Source: Planctomycetales bacterium
GTDB taxonomy: Bacteria; Planctomycetota; Planctomycetia; Pirellulales; Pirellulaceae
Assembly (NCBI GenBank): GCA_020427005.1
Contig: JAGQOY010000011.1
Location: 1 to 64,000 of the forward strand
Length of the DNA: 64,000 bases
Reading direction: 5' to 3'
Shown here: piece by piece, positions 1 through 7,927 of the stretch
How positions within the stretch are numbered: the stretch's first letter is position 1
How the letters are laid out: each line of letters opens with the position of its first letter
The notes under the pieces: model-generated
The model's input: only the letters and a program-made list of their open reading frames with translations
What the model was told of the DNA's origin: nothing
The model's database searches: none
Position numbers and translations under genes: made by a program

Positions 1-732
1 CTTAATATCTCTGTGTAGCACACCATTAGAATGTGCAAATCCAATGGCTTCACACACAGTGGACATAATCCGCGCTGCTTCTCTTGGGGACACCGGTCCC
101 TGCTTGAGCAGCTCCGCCAAAGTCTGGCCACTGAGGAGTTGCATGCTAAAGAACGGATGCCCTTGAAACTCGTTGACCTCATACACAGGCACAATGTGCG
201 GATGGTGCAGCCGAGCTCCAGCTTCCGCCTCTGCCAAAAAACGACGACGATTTTCCAATGTTGCCGGTCGGTTTTCATGAATCATTTTCACGGCAACAAT
301 TCGATTTAAACTAATCTGTTGTGCTTTATACACAACTCCCATTCCGCCACGAGCGACTACTTCTAAGAGCTGATAATCACCGATACAGAAAGGCAAGTTA
401 GGGACCGTAAGATTCCCGCCTTCGAGCTTCACAACTTGGCCTGCATCCACATCCCTTCCTGCAGTCGCCAAATCAACTTTGCCCGCCGCATTGGCTAAAA
501 CAAGCGTCCCCCAAAGTTCTCTTAAGGAATCAGCGTGATGCGGGTATTGTTGACATGCTTCTGCTAGCGACAAAACACGTCCTGACAACAGCCCATCAGC
601 CAGTTGTGATACAACCTCCGCTAATTCCTCATCCTCAGCTAGCCCCTCCCCTGCGTTCTCTGCTAGCGAATGGGATGCCATGCGAACACCTTCAGCAGGT
701 TCGTTTGGCTCAGGTTGAGATTCAGTTTCCAT
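1..732 (-). CDS. Ser/Thr protein kinase, N-terminal part (runs off the window)
   Basis: A reading frame that stays open to the left edge gives the first 244 residues of a Hanks-type Ser/Thr kinase. An acidic leader of about 115 residues precedes the kinase fold. The glycine loop reads VARGGMGVVYKAQQ, the ATP-anchoring lysine is in VAVKMIHEN, and the sequence ends exactly at the catalytic-loop start HRDIK, so the DFG motif and everything C-terminal lie outside the window. The long leader before the kinase resembles other planctomycete kinases that work with ECF sigma factors, such as the one at 21984. The ATG at 732 follows the stop of the upstream same-strand gene by 18 bases, so the two are probably one operon. 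The substrate cannot be inferred. Confidence 0.9.
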   Translation of the reverse strand, partial: METESQPEPNEPAEGVRMASHSLAENAGEGLAEDEELAEVVSQLADGLLSGRVLSLAEACQQYPHHADSLRELWGTLVLANAAGKVDLATAGRDVDAGQVVKLEGGNLTVPNLPFCIGDYQLLEVVARGGMGVVYKAQQISLNRIVAVKMIHENRPATLENRRRFLAEAEAGARLHHPHIVPVYEVNEFQGHPFFSMQLLSGQTLAELLKQGPVSPREAARIMSTVCEAIGFAHSNGVLHRDIK

Positions 733-750
733 CAGGTCCCGATAGCTACG

Positions 751-1605
751 TCAAAAGTCGCTGAATTCGTCTAAGGCATCTCGTAACTGAGCGGGGTCTA
801 CGGCTCGCCCCGTCCAACGCTGGAAGTCGTAGGCCTCGAATAACACTTGTAGATCCGCTCCAGCACATACCCTTGCATGGGACGGCCATCCCAATTCGGA
901 AACCAGTTGTTTACTAACAGGCTTTCGAATGTAGAAATGTAAGTCGCCGGGAATACTTTCAAGCGCATTGGGAGAAATCTGTATGTCAGATACCTCATCG
1001 GAAATCAGCGCTAAACTACCAATCGGAATAGCCTCGGCCAACGCAGACCATGCGGCTATTGCTTCTTCTGCAGTTGTCAAATTCCTGAGCTGCGTGTCGG
1101 CAATGGGAATCGGTAGAGCTTTCGTATAATCACCAAGCCACAAACATCCACTAAGGTTGGAATACTCTAAAGCTGCTACAACGCTGCGTACAAACGGCGT
1201 GTTACCGAACAACCAGATTGCAATACTGTTTTCGGGCGAATTGCTTTTGGCAGACAGCTGATTGATCTGTGCCATCACTACCGGTCCAGCGTGGTGCCAA
1301 CCCTGGTAATGATCGCCATCCAGAATAACCGATGATACGCTTCCAACAAACTCAGCCATCGGCGATTGGATTTGCGGAGACCGGGCTGCCACCGAATCAA
1401 GCAACGGGAAAAAGCGAGCCGCTTGGAAACGCATTGCCAACATTCCCGTAAGCGCATCATCGAAACGTTCCGGCTCAACCTCAACTGTCAAGACTCGCCA
1501 ATCGACCCCCGCCGGGCCCAATGCGCGCTCCATGAGAAATTGTGTTGGCAGACCCGCAACGCAGTCACCAAGACAACAGAGAATGGGCTGAGTCGCAGAT
1601 TCCAT
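751..1605 (-). CDS. Degenerate shikimate-dehydrogenase-like protein
   Basis: This 284-residue protein resembles planctomycete shikimate dehydrogenases (AroE). The N-terminal GDCVAGLPTQFLMERAL matches the 'GNPVAGNPTQ' substrate-binding start, and DWRVLTVEV followed by GMLAMRFQ matches the next core segment. The hallmark AroE residues are missing. Where AroE has NxTxPxK with the catalytic lysine, this protein reads RFFPLLD. Where AroE has NTDG with the catalytic aspartate, it reads HHAG. The usual GAGG nucleotide loop is also not recognisable (FGNTPFV). It is therefore unlikely to reduce dehydroshikimate and may be a sensory or binding paralogue. It lies just upstream of the kinase gene on the same strand. 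The fold assignment is moderately sure; loss of activity is inferred from alignment by eye. Confidence 0.6.
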   Translation of the reverse strand: MESATQPILCCLGDCVAGLPTQFLMERALGPAGVDWRVLTVEVEPERFDDALTGMLAMRFQAARFFPLLDSVAARSPQIQSPMAEFVGSVSSVILDGDHYQGWHHAGPVVMAQINQLSAKSNSPENSIAIWLFGNTPFVRSVVAALEYSNLSGCLWLGDYTKALPIPIADTQLRNLTTAEEAIAAWSALAEAIPIGSLALISDEVSDIQISPNALESIPGDLHFYIRKPVSKQLVSELGWPSHARVCAGADLQVLFEAYDFQRWTGRAVDPAQLRDALDEFSDF

Positions 1606-1708
1606 AGCAGTGTTTAGCTTCCTGATTTGTTCCTGTCGGAGTTCCTACTTATTCGAACTGGCTCAGCCACTGATCAAAATCTGACTTATGAGATCGATTG
1701 TAGCGGTT

Positions 1709-1894
1709 TTACCATGCTCGTCTTTCAGCTAAGCAAAAGTGCCCGAGTCTCGGCGACCGACAAAGGCTAGTTCTAATTAAAGTAAGATTCTGCCAATACA
1801 CCATAGCCTGATCGTTGTCATCAAATTCAAACGCAAGAAGTTTGTAATCATTCTCCAACGCAAAGATTTTTGTGACCACAAAAGGCGCATCCAA
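1709..1894 (-). CDS. Possible small protein, 61 aa
   Basis: A 61-residue frame starts with ATG at 1894 and includes a plausible soluble stretch (KLLAFEFDDNDQAMVYWQN). It overlaps the 5' end of the plus-strand membrane protein gene by 23 bases. I recognise no family and see no strong ribosome-binding site. It may be a real small gene, the relic of a longer gene, or chance. Confidence 0.2.
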   Translation of the reverse strand: MDAPFVVTKIFALENDYKLLAFEFDDNDQAMVYWQNLTLIRTSLCRSPRLGHFCLAERRAW

Positions 1895-2651
1895 TATTGC
1901 TGGGCACTTGCATCCAACTGAAACGCAATTCGCTGGTGGTTTCTCTATTTGTTTTACGCTATCCGCGGCGGTTGGCTTCTTTGTTTGCGCCGGCTTGGCT
2001 TTTCCACCCTACCTCCAACCCACGTTAGTGGGGATACTTTGGGGTGGCGCTTCGATCACCGGTTTTGTAGCTGGCAGTCCTTCTGCCAATCGCTCCCAGA
2101 TTTTCCTAACCCTACTAGCCTGCGCATTTGGTATTGGCTGGGCATGTAACTGCCTCACTGACCTAAACATGCAAGAAAGCCGGCAAATGGTGGCCTGGGT
2201 AAGCTTCGGTGGTTGGTGTCTGGCCAAATTCGATTGCCTGACTAATCCATCCAAAGAATCGCGTTTTTCTCTTTGGCGCTGGACGACCTGGGACTGGTTA
2301 TTACTGGTTTTCTTCTTCGCCATTGGCTGCCACAGAACCGTCGAGCCTGACCCCTCATTGGCAATGGAACAATATATTTACCCGACCATTTGGTGTGGAA
2401 TCACTGTGTCTTGGCTAGCCATTCGAATGGCTAAACCCTCAACTACCCATCAGAATTCATATTTTTCTTGGGCGACGCTACTCGCCATTGGGTTTTCTGC
2501 AGCTTGGTTGTGGTCTTCCTTACCGCAAGAACCTTTGCACAATCAACTTGTATGGTTGATCAGCCGGCCCCTGAATGTGATTGCCACTCAGTTTTCGACC
2601 GTAGTGTTGTTTTGCGGCTGCAATCTGCTACAAGGGATTAAAAACACCTAA
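1872..2651 (+). CDS. Multi-pass membrane protein of unknown function
   Basis: A 259-residue protein with a GTG start that I do not recognise. Hydrophobic stretches at about residues 25-60, 75-95, 105-118, 140-152, 170-185, 198-215 and 228-250 suggest six to seven membrane segments. They contain many Trp, Cys and Phe residues (for example SFGGWCLAKF and TTWDWLLLVFFFAIG). No catalytic or transport motif is visible. The GTG start lacks a clear ribosome-binding site, so translation may begin a little downstream. There is no obvious operon partner: the upstream gene points the other way and the next plus-strand gene is about 460 bases away. Confidence 0.55.
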   Translation: MTTKGASNIAGHLHPTETQFAGGFSICFTLSAAVGFFVCAGLAFPPYLQPTLVGILWGGASITGFVAGSPSANRSQIFLTLLACAFGIGWACNCLTDLNMQESRQMVAWVSFGGWCLAKFDCLTNPSKESRFSLWRWTTWDWLLLVFFFAIGCHRTVEPDPSLAMEQYIYPTIWCGITVSWLAIRMAKPSTTHQNSYFSWATLLAIGFSAAWLWSSLPQEPLHNQLVWLISRPLNVIATQFSTVVLFCGCNLLQGIKNT

Positions 2652-3113
2652 AGGTCCCTCTCAAAGTTGCTTGGACGACGATTCCTTAGCCGTACTATTT
2701 GGAAAAAATTTCACGCCCCGAACAAGGCAATATTACGCTTTAGTAATTCGCTACTTCTTACAGCCGCGATCCTGGGTTTGCGCGACCTAATTCTTATCTG
2801 GCGGCTGAAATTCTCACTCTATAGTACCCGACCTGACCCGCTAGGGGAAATCTAAGCTCGCTCTACGGGGCTTATGCTCGTATCACCCTACCTTCCATTC
2901 ATCCATGCAGAAAAAACTTTGGACGATTGCTATGCCGGCCACCGCCACGACTTGCTTTTTCGTTATCTTCAGACCTGTCAGCTTTGTCATTTGTAACCAT
3001 CTTTTTGTTGTTTGCTCTGGTATTCACGGCTACGATCTGCAACAGGGATGAGGCCTTTTCTTGGCTCATGCCATCCCAATTCATCATTTTTCCAGTTCCT
3101 TAGGAGGGTATGT
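2652..3113 (+). other. Intergenic region upstream of the first DUF1559 gene
   Basis: I see no convincing gene here; the short open frames look like chance. The last bases carry a strong ribosome-binding site (TAGGAGG, 3101-3107) for the DUF1559 gene. A promoter for that gene probably lies here, but I cannot place it with confidence. Confidence 0.5.
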
Positions 3114-4235
3114 ATGAAGAAACAGGTATCTATTGCAAGGCAAGGGTTTACTCTTGTTGAGTTACTGGTAGTAATCGCGATTATCGGCATTCTAGTCGGA
3201 TTGCTATTGCCCGCTGTACAAGCAGCCCGTGAGGCCGCACGTCGCATGCAGTGCCAGAACAACCTAAAGCAAATCGGCTTGGCGCTTCACAATTACGAAA
3301 GCGCAAACAAGAAGTTTCCATCGCGACGCGGGGGCACCGTCGGCACGAATGATGCAGCTCGCCGTAGCGGAAATTTCCGACGTGTATCTGGTTTTGTACC
3401 GCTACTAGCGTACATCGAGCAATCGCCCCTCTACAACCGCATCCAATCTGGCGAAACCGACGCCAACGGCGCGATTCCCCCAGGTGGACCTGCAGGTTGG
3501 TATCCTGGAAGTGGTCCAGCCTATTATCCATGGACTGTTTCCATTCCTGCCTATCAGTGCCCGTCTGATAACCCAATTGCTAATGCTTCCCATGGAACAA
3601 ACTGCTACGCGTTCAGCATGGGTGATTGGGCCGGTGCTACGGCCAACCCAAACCGCTTTAATGACAATGGCCTGAATGATCGTGGGCCATTCGGTGGATT
3701 CACAGTTCGTAAGGGCTTTAGCGCCATGTCTGATGGCACGAGCAACACGATTGGTCTTAGCGAGCGAGTTTATCAAGGCAATGTGCGACGTGCTTCCACT
3801 GGAGCAGACGAAGTTCGTAAATTCGTTGCCATGGATCAAGCTGCTGTACTTACCAACCCCGGTGCATGCTTGGCGACAGCTTTGGGCCAGTATTATGTGC
3901 CCGGAATTCAAGTCAAGGCGCGATTCGGGTTGCTATGGACTGACGGACAAGCTGAGCGTGTAGCCTTCAACACCATCCTAGGCCCTAACAAGCCAAGTTG
4001 CGTTATCGACGCCAATGTTAACGCAGATTCGATCGGTGGCGTATTGAATGCGAGCAGCTACCACACCGGTGGCGTTAACGCAGTGTACATGGACGGTTCC
4101 GTGCATTTTATCTCAGATAATGTTGATACGGGCAACACTTCGGTCGGTCCATTCCAAAGCGGCAAGAGCCCCTACGGTGTCTGGGGTGCTTTGGGTTCAG
4201 CCAGCGGCGGTGAAGCTAGCACGACTATTGAATAA
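3114..4235 (+). CDS. DUF1559 pilin-like (pseudopilin) protein, copy 1
   Basis: A 373-residue planctomycete DUF1559 protein. The N-terminus is a type IV prepilin signal: a short basic leader [11 protein letters not shown], then [20 protein letters not shown], so a prepilin peptidase should cut between G and F. This is followed by the family's [13 protein letters not shown] and [15 protein letters not shown] segments. Near the C-terminus is the typical H-x-DG signature, [14 protein letters not shown]. The start is set by TAGGAGG six bases upstream of ATG 3114; the frame is open further upstream, but no other start has such a site. It is expected to be exported and to sit at the cell surface or periplasm. 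Its role is unknown. It is followed by a terminator hairpin and a lipoprotein gene, and this pair is repeated at 5381-7050. Confidence 0.93.
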   Translation: MKKQVSIARQGFTLVELLVVIAIIGILVGLLLPAVQAAREAARRMQCQNNLKQIGLALHNYESANKKFPSRRGGTVGTNDAARRSGNFRRVSGFVPLLAYIEQSPLYNRIQSGETDANGAIPPGGPAGWYPGSGPAYYPWTVSIPAYQCPSDNPIANASHGTNCYAFSMGDWAGATANPNRFNDNGLNDRGPFGGFTVRKGFSAMSDGTSNTIGLSERVYQGNVRRASTGADEVRKFVAMDQAAVLTNPGACLATALGQYYVPGIQVKARFGLLWTDGQAERVAFNTILGPNKPSCVIDANVNADSIGGVLNASSYHTGGVNAVYMDGSVHFISDNVDTGNTSVGPFQSGKSPYGVWGALGSASGGEASTTIE

Positions 4236-4264
4236 GTCGAACTTCTGGCTCTATTGCTTTCATC

Positions 4265-4296
4265 ATGGGTCGTTGCGGTAGCAGCGGCCCATTTTT
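4265..4296 (+). terminator. Terminator or attenuator hairpin between DUF1559 and lipoprotein genes, copy 1
   Basis: Twelve-base-pair stem 4265-4276 / 4281-4292 (core GGGTCGTTGC / GCAGCGGCCC with two G-T pairs), a four-base loop GGTA, and a run of five T at 4292-4296. This is a standard rho-independent terminator. It lies between two co-directional genes only 92 bases apart, so it may reduce rather than abolish expression of the lipoprotein gene. It also argues against the ATG at 4265 as a start. Confidence 0.85.
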
Positions 4297-4327
4297 ATTA
4301 ATTCCACTCCACCATAGGAAAATTCAA

Positions 4328-4798
4328 GTGTTTCGAAAATTCACAGGCATCGCGATTTTGCTGCTGCTATCGGGCTGCGAATCGACCCCCGAGGGCAGGC
4401 ACCCGGTAGCCAAAACCGACGTGTATGTCACTCTCAAAGGTGAGCCAGTTGAAGGTGCTAACATCACTTTTTACGCGCTCGACAAAGGCAATATACCGGG
4501 CTTCGGACTAACCGACGCCAACGGTAAGGCCACGATTACAACTTACGATCCGGGGGATGGTGCTATTGTTGGAAGTAATTCCGCAATCGTCACAAAAATG
4601 AAGTTAGACAGTAAAGCACAGACAGGAGAGGTCGCCGACCAAGACTCACCGGACTACGATCCACTGGAACCACCTTCGGTCGCCCCTCCCAAGAATCTAC
4701 TCCCCAAAAAGTATTCGTTGATTACGACCTCAGGATTGAAGGCCGAGATTACCAAACAGGCCCTAAACGAAATACGCTTTGAACTAGATGACAAATAG
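4328..4798 (+). CDS. Small lipoprotein with carboxypeptidase-regulatory-like fold, copy 1
   Basis: A 156-residue secreted lipoprotein. The signal FRKFTGIAILLLLSGC ends in a lipobox (LSGC), so the Cys should be lipidated. The mature part has a conserved HPVAKTDVYVTLKGEPVEGA, then TDANGKATITTYDPGDGAIVG, then a Pro-rich APPKNLLPKKY segment. This looks like the beta-sandwich carboxypeptidase-regulatory-like family often encoded beside DUF1559 genes in planctomycetes. I chose GTG 4328 because it places the signal peptide correctly and lies just after the terminator hairpin, preceded by AGGAAA. An in-frame ATG at 4265 falls inside the hairpin stem. Its paralogue is at 6583-7050. Function is unknown; a structural or binding role for the pilin-like partner is a guess. 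Confidence 0.85.
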   Translation: MFRKFTGIAILLLLSGCESTPEGRHPVAKTDVYVTLKGEPVEGANITFYALDKGNIPGFGLTDANGKATITTYDPGDGAIVGSNSAIVTKMKLDSKAQTGEVADQDSPDYDPLEPPSVAPPKNLLPKKYSLITTSGLKAEITKQALNEIRFELDDK

Positions 4799-5380
4799 GG
4801 AATAAGAAACACCTGTTTAGACGTCCTGCCGCATACTCAACCTTTCTTGTTGCTGAACCTGATCCTTAACCAGTCAATGTGTAAGGCACGCGACTCGACG
4901 AACTCTTCAAAGGCACTTACCCACCGGTAGGTGCCTTCTTTCATTTACGAACAAATCGTAACCTTATGTAGAATCCCAAGCGGTAACTCGGAGGCGAACA
5001 CCGCTCTTGAAAAGTTGGTTACTCAATGTTTAACAAGCCTGCAAAACTTGGAAGTGTCTGCCCTGTTCTATTTGCGAGAAACTGAGTTTGATAGCTCATC
5101 TGGCATGCTCATTGGGCCATGATTGGCTCGAACGAACACTATTATATCCAAACGTTAATACTTTAGCCTTTGGCCTCGGGAGTGCTTTCGAACACGCAAT
5201 AGCACCTGAGTCAGTTGTTAATAGATAACTTTTGAGTAATTGTCAGAATAGGCAAATGATTCATTTGTAACGGCTTGTCATTTGTCAAGCTCGTCGGCTC
5301 TCAATACGATCATTAATGCAGCACTGGCCATTTTTCCGGCTGTGCAATAAATGTTCGATCGTTATTGTTTGGAGCCTTTT
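4799..5380 (+). other. Intergenic region between the two DUF1559/lipoprotein modules
   Basis: Apart from the terminator at 4910-4941, I see no gene. A GTG-started frame of 63 residues (4931-5122) begins inside the terminator stem and resembles no family, so I do not call it. At 5273-5288 there is CTTGTCATTTGTCAAG, a short imperfect palindrome that could be an operator for the second DUF1559 gene. GGAG at 5371-5374 is the ribosome-binding site for ATG 5381. Confidence 0.5.
4910..4941 (+). terminator. Rho-independent terminator after lipoprotein copy 1
   Basis: Stem GGCACTTACC (4912-4921) pairs with GGTAGGTGCC (4926-4935) around loop CACC and is extended by AA/TT, followed by a T-rich tail (TTCTTTC). 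It lies 112 bases after the lipoprotein stop codon and probably ends the first module's transcript. Confidence 0.8.
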
Positions 5381-6499
5381 ATGAGAAGATCTTTTGGTCG
5401 AAGTGGATTCACGTTGGTCGAGTTGCTCGTCGTAATTGCGATCATTGGAATTCTGGTTGGCCTATTGTTGCCAGCCGTTCAAGCTGCCCGCGAAGCTGCA
5501 CGTCGCATGCAGTGCTCAAACAATCTCAAGCAAATGGGATTGGCGCTTCACAACTATGAAAGCGCTTACAAGAAATTTCCTTCCCGCCGCGGTGGTACAG
5601 TAGGAACCAACGACGCGGCTCGCCGAAGCGGTAACTTCAACCGAGTTTCTGGCTTCATTCCCATGCTGGCCTTCATTGAGCAAAGTCCGCTGTACAATCG
5701 CATCCAAGCTGGTGAAACGGACTCCACAGGTCCAATTCCTCCAGGCGGTCCCGCTGGCTGGTATCCAGGTACCGGACCGGCTTATTACCCTTGGACGGTT
5801 TCGATTCCAGCATTCCAGTGCCCATCGGACAACCCAATCGCCAATGCATCTCACGGCACCAACTGCTATGCATTCAGCATGGGTGACTGGGCCGGTGGGA
5901 CAGCGAGCCCCAACCGTTTCAATGACAACGGTCTAGTCGATCGTGGGCCATTCGGCAGCCAAAACGTCCGCAAGGGTTTTAGCTTTATGGCAGATGGTAC
6001 TAGCAATACGATTGGTATGAGCGAGCGAGTTTACCAAGGCAACGTGGGTGTGCGAGCTTCTACCGGCGCTGACTTGATCAACAAATTCACCGCGATCAAT
6101 TTGCCTGGCGTTTTGACCAACCCAGGTAGCTGCTTGGCAACCGCTCTTGGCAATACTTATGCCCCAGGCATTCAAGTCAAAGCTCGTTTCGGTATTCTTT
6201 GGACAGACGGCCAATCCGAACGTATTGCGTTCAATACGATTCTCGGGCCCAACAAGCCATCTTGTGCAATTGATGCCAATGTTAACGCTGACACGATTGG
6301 TGGTGTCCTACCTGCTAGCAGCTATCACACCGGCGGTGTGAACGTTGTTTACATGGACGGCTCAGTACACTTCATCTCTGACAATGTTGACACGGGAAAC
6401 ACCTCAATTGGTCCATTCCCAAGTGGTGCTAGCCCATACGGTGTATGGGGTGCTCTAGGTAGCGCCAACGGTGGTGAAGCTTCGACCACAATCGAATAA
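5381..6499 (+). CDS. DUF1559 pilin-like (pseudopilin) protein, copy 2
   Basis: A 372-residue paralogue of the protein at 3114, nearly identical along its whole length. It has the same prepilin signal ([20 protein letters not shown]), the same [13 protein letters not shown] segment and the same C-terminal [14 protein letters not shown]. Differences cluster around residues 230-270 (for example [17 protein letters not shown] against [16 protein letters not shown] in copy 1). At DNA level many third codon positions differ, so the duplication is old and the protein is under selection. ATG 5381 is chosen for its GGAG site six bases upstream; ATG 5351 would add ten residues and has no such site. It is followed by the same type of hairpin and a lipoprotein gene. 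Confidence 0.93.
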   Translation: MRRSFGRSGFTLVELLVVIAIIGILVGLLLPAVQAAREAARRMQCSNNLKQMGLALHNYESAYKKFPSRRGGTVGTNDAARRSGNFNRVSGFIPMLAFIEQSPLYNRIQAGETDSTGPIPPGGPAGWYPGTGPAYYPWTVSIPAFQCPSDNPIANASHGTNCYAFSMGDWAGGTASPNRFNDNGLVDRGPFGSQNVRKGFSFMADGTSNTIGMSERVYQGNVGVRASTGADLINKFTAINLPGVLTNPGSCLATALGNTYAPGIQVKARFGILWTDGQSERIAFNTILGPNKPSCAIDANVNADTIGGVLPASSYHTGGVNVVYMDGSVHFISDNVDTGNTSIGPFPSGASPYGVWGALGSANGGEASTTIE

Positions 6500-6526
6500 G
6501 CTCAATTCGAATTTTGCATGATAACA

Positions 6527-6556
6527 GGCCGCTCGGCGAATGTCGGGCGGCCTTTT
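6527..6556 (+). terminator. Terminator or attenuator hairpin between DUF1559 and lipoprotein genes, copy 2
   Basis: Stem GGCCGCTCGGC (6527-6537) pairs fully, with G-T pairs, to GTCGGGCGGCC (6542-6552) around loop GAAT, followed by TTTTCC. It holds the same position as the hairpin at 4265-4296 in copy 1, with a different primary sequence. The lipoprotein gene starts about 30 bases later. Confidence 0.85.
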
Positions 6557-6582
6557 CCATTTCAAAGGAACGGAAGAAAGTT

Positions 6583-7050
6583 ATGTCGCGATTTCTTAGC
6601 ACGTCTCTGATCGTGGCCATCAGCTTGCTCGTGGGCTGCAGCAGTACTCCCGATGGCCAACGCCCCGTTGCCAAGACAGAAGTAACGGTCAATTACAAGG
6701 GTAAGCCTGTCGAAGGTGCTACCATCACCTTTGTGGCCAGTGACGACAAACACCCAGCATTTGGCATCACAGATGCCAACGGAAAAGCCTGGATTACGAC
6801 TTATACTCCAGGCGATGGTGCCATCGTTACGGCCCACATGGTGTCAATCACCAAAATGCAACTCGATCCCAAGGGTAACCGCGAGGTCAAGGATCAGGAA
6901 GATCCAGAATACGATCCCACGGCACCACCCAACATGGCACCACCCAAGAACATGCTGCCAAACAAATATCAACTTGTCACCACCAGCGGTCTGAAAGCCG
7001 AGATAAAGCAAATTGACAAGAACGAAGTCACGTTCGATCTAGATGACTAA
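6583..7050 (+). CDS. Small lipoprotein with carboxypeptidase-regulatory-like fold, copy 2
   Basis: A 155-residue paralogue of the lipoprotein at 4328. The signal MSRFLSTSLIVAISLLVGC ends in lipobox LVGC. The mature protein keeps RPVAKTEVTVNYKGKPVEGA, TDANGKAWITTYTPGDGAIV and APPKNMLPNKYQLVTTSGLK. ATG 6583 is preceded by purine-rich AAGGAACGGAAG, a good ribosome-binding site; an in-frame ATG at 6514 lies before the terminator hairpin and would spoil the signal peptide. The protein is probably anchored in a membrane facing the periplasm. Conservation of both members of the module suggests that each lipoprotein works with the pilin-like protein encoded before it. That is inference. Confidence 0.85.
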   Translation: MSRFLSTSLIVAISLLVGCSSTPDGQRPVAKTEVTVNYKGKPVEGATITFVASDDKHPAFGITDANGKAWITTYTPGDGAIVTAHMVSITKMQLDPKGNREVKDQEDPEYDPTAPPNMAPPKNMLPNKYQLVTTSGLKAEIKQIDKNEVTFDLDD

Positions 7051-7927
7051 TCCAAGTGGCTTGCTGAGAGTTCACTTCTGGCTAGCCTCTTTTGACAAAC
7101 GCCAAATCAAGGTTTACCGTTCGCGGCACACTACCGTGAACGGTAACACCACCTTCTTGATTGGTGCATCCATCACGTCTTGCTTGAAACAAGGCTGACT
7201 TCGCGTGCATCCCAGATCATGGGTACAAAGATTAGCGAAATTCTACGATGGCTCGGGCTTTGATACGCTGCGTTATCGTTTTGCATTGAGCTTCCGTTGC
7301 CACTTCTGATTTGCAATTCGTAAACGCGAATTTCATGGTAGTGAGTCAATTCACGGCGTTCCAAGACCTAGCCCTCAAAATTCTCCGACTCCAACTAACT
7401 TGTGCTACGTCGGCTAGGCACCTCAGTTTAGTGAAACAAAACGCAACTTACCCCTAATTTTTGGGAGGTTCGACCGCACCCCGCGGTCAGTTAAGGTCGA
7501 CTTGAAAGCCGAAGGCCGTAGGACGCCGTAAGGCCTCGGGGAGCGAGACCGACTCGTCGTTGGCCCCTCACGCGTCAAAGCAGACTAAATTAATTAGCTG
7601 GTCAGGCCACTGCCACAGGCTGATTCCTCGCTAACCAACCAACCTTTGAGTCCCGTGGCGTCCGTGGCACGGTCAAAGGCTAAATTCTCGCTTGTGATAC
7701 GTACGGATAATGCGCCGATTTGCTACATCTCCATTCTTGGGCATTTCATGGGCTCATGTTCTAAATTCGCCGCGCAATCAGGTTAAAATAGTTAAAAAAA
7801 AAATGCCCTGGTCACGCTTAGATCGCGCCGGGAATTGTCAGTATCCCGCCGCTTCATACCTAAATCAGTCCCTTCCATCCATCCGAGCACATGAACCCAT
7901 TGTGCTCCTTCCAACCCAATTTGAACC
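7051..7927 (+). other. Long intergenic region, no gene seen
   Basis: 877 bases without a convincing gene. It holds the hairpin at 7111-7150, a weak stem GGCTTGC / GCTAGCC (7058-7064 / 7081-7087) followed by TCTTTT that may terminate the lipoprotein gene, and a small perfect stem GACCGC / GCGGTC (7472-7477 / 7483-7488). A promoter for the PSD1-type operon at 7928 is expected in its right half. Confidence 0.5.
7111..7150 (+). terminator. Strong hairpin downstream of lipoprotein copy 2
   Basis: Thirteen-base-pair stem TTACCGTTCGCGG (7114-7126) / CCGTGAACGGTAA (7134-7146) with one G-T pair and a seven-base loop. No T run follows, so it may be a terminator without a tract, an RNA-stability element, or a dispersed repeat. 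Confidence 0.45.

Noticed and set aside
4931..5122. GTG-started frame of 63 residues after lipoprotein copy 1
   Set aside because: It begins inside the terminator stem, has no ribosome-binding site and matches no family.
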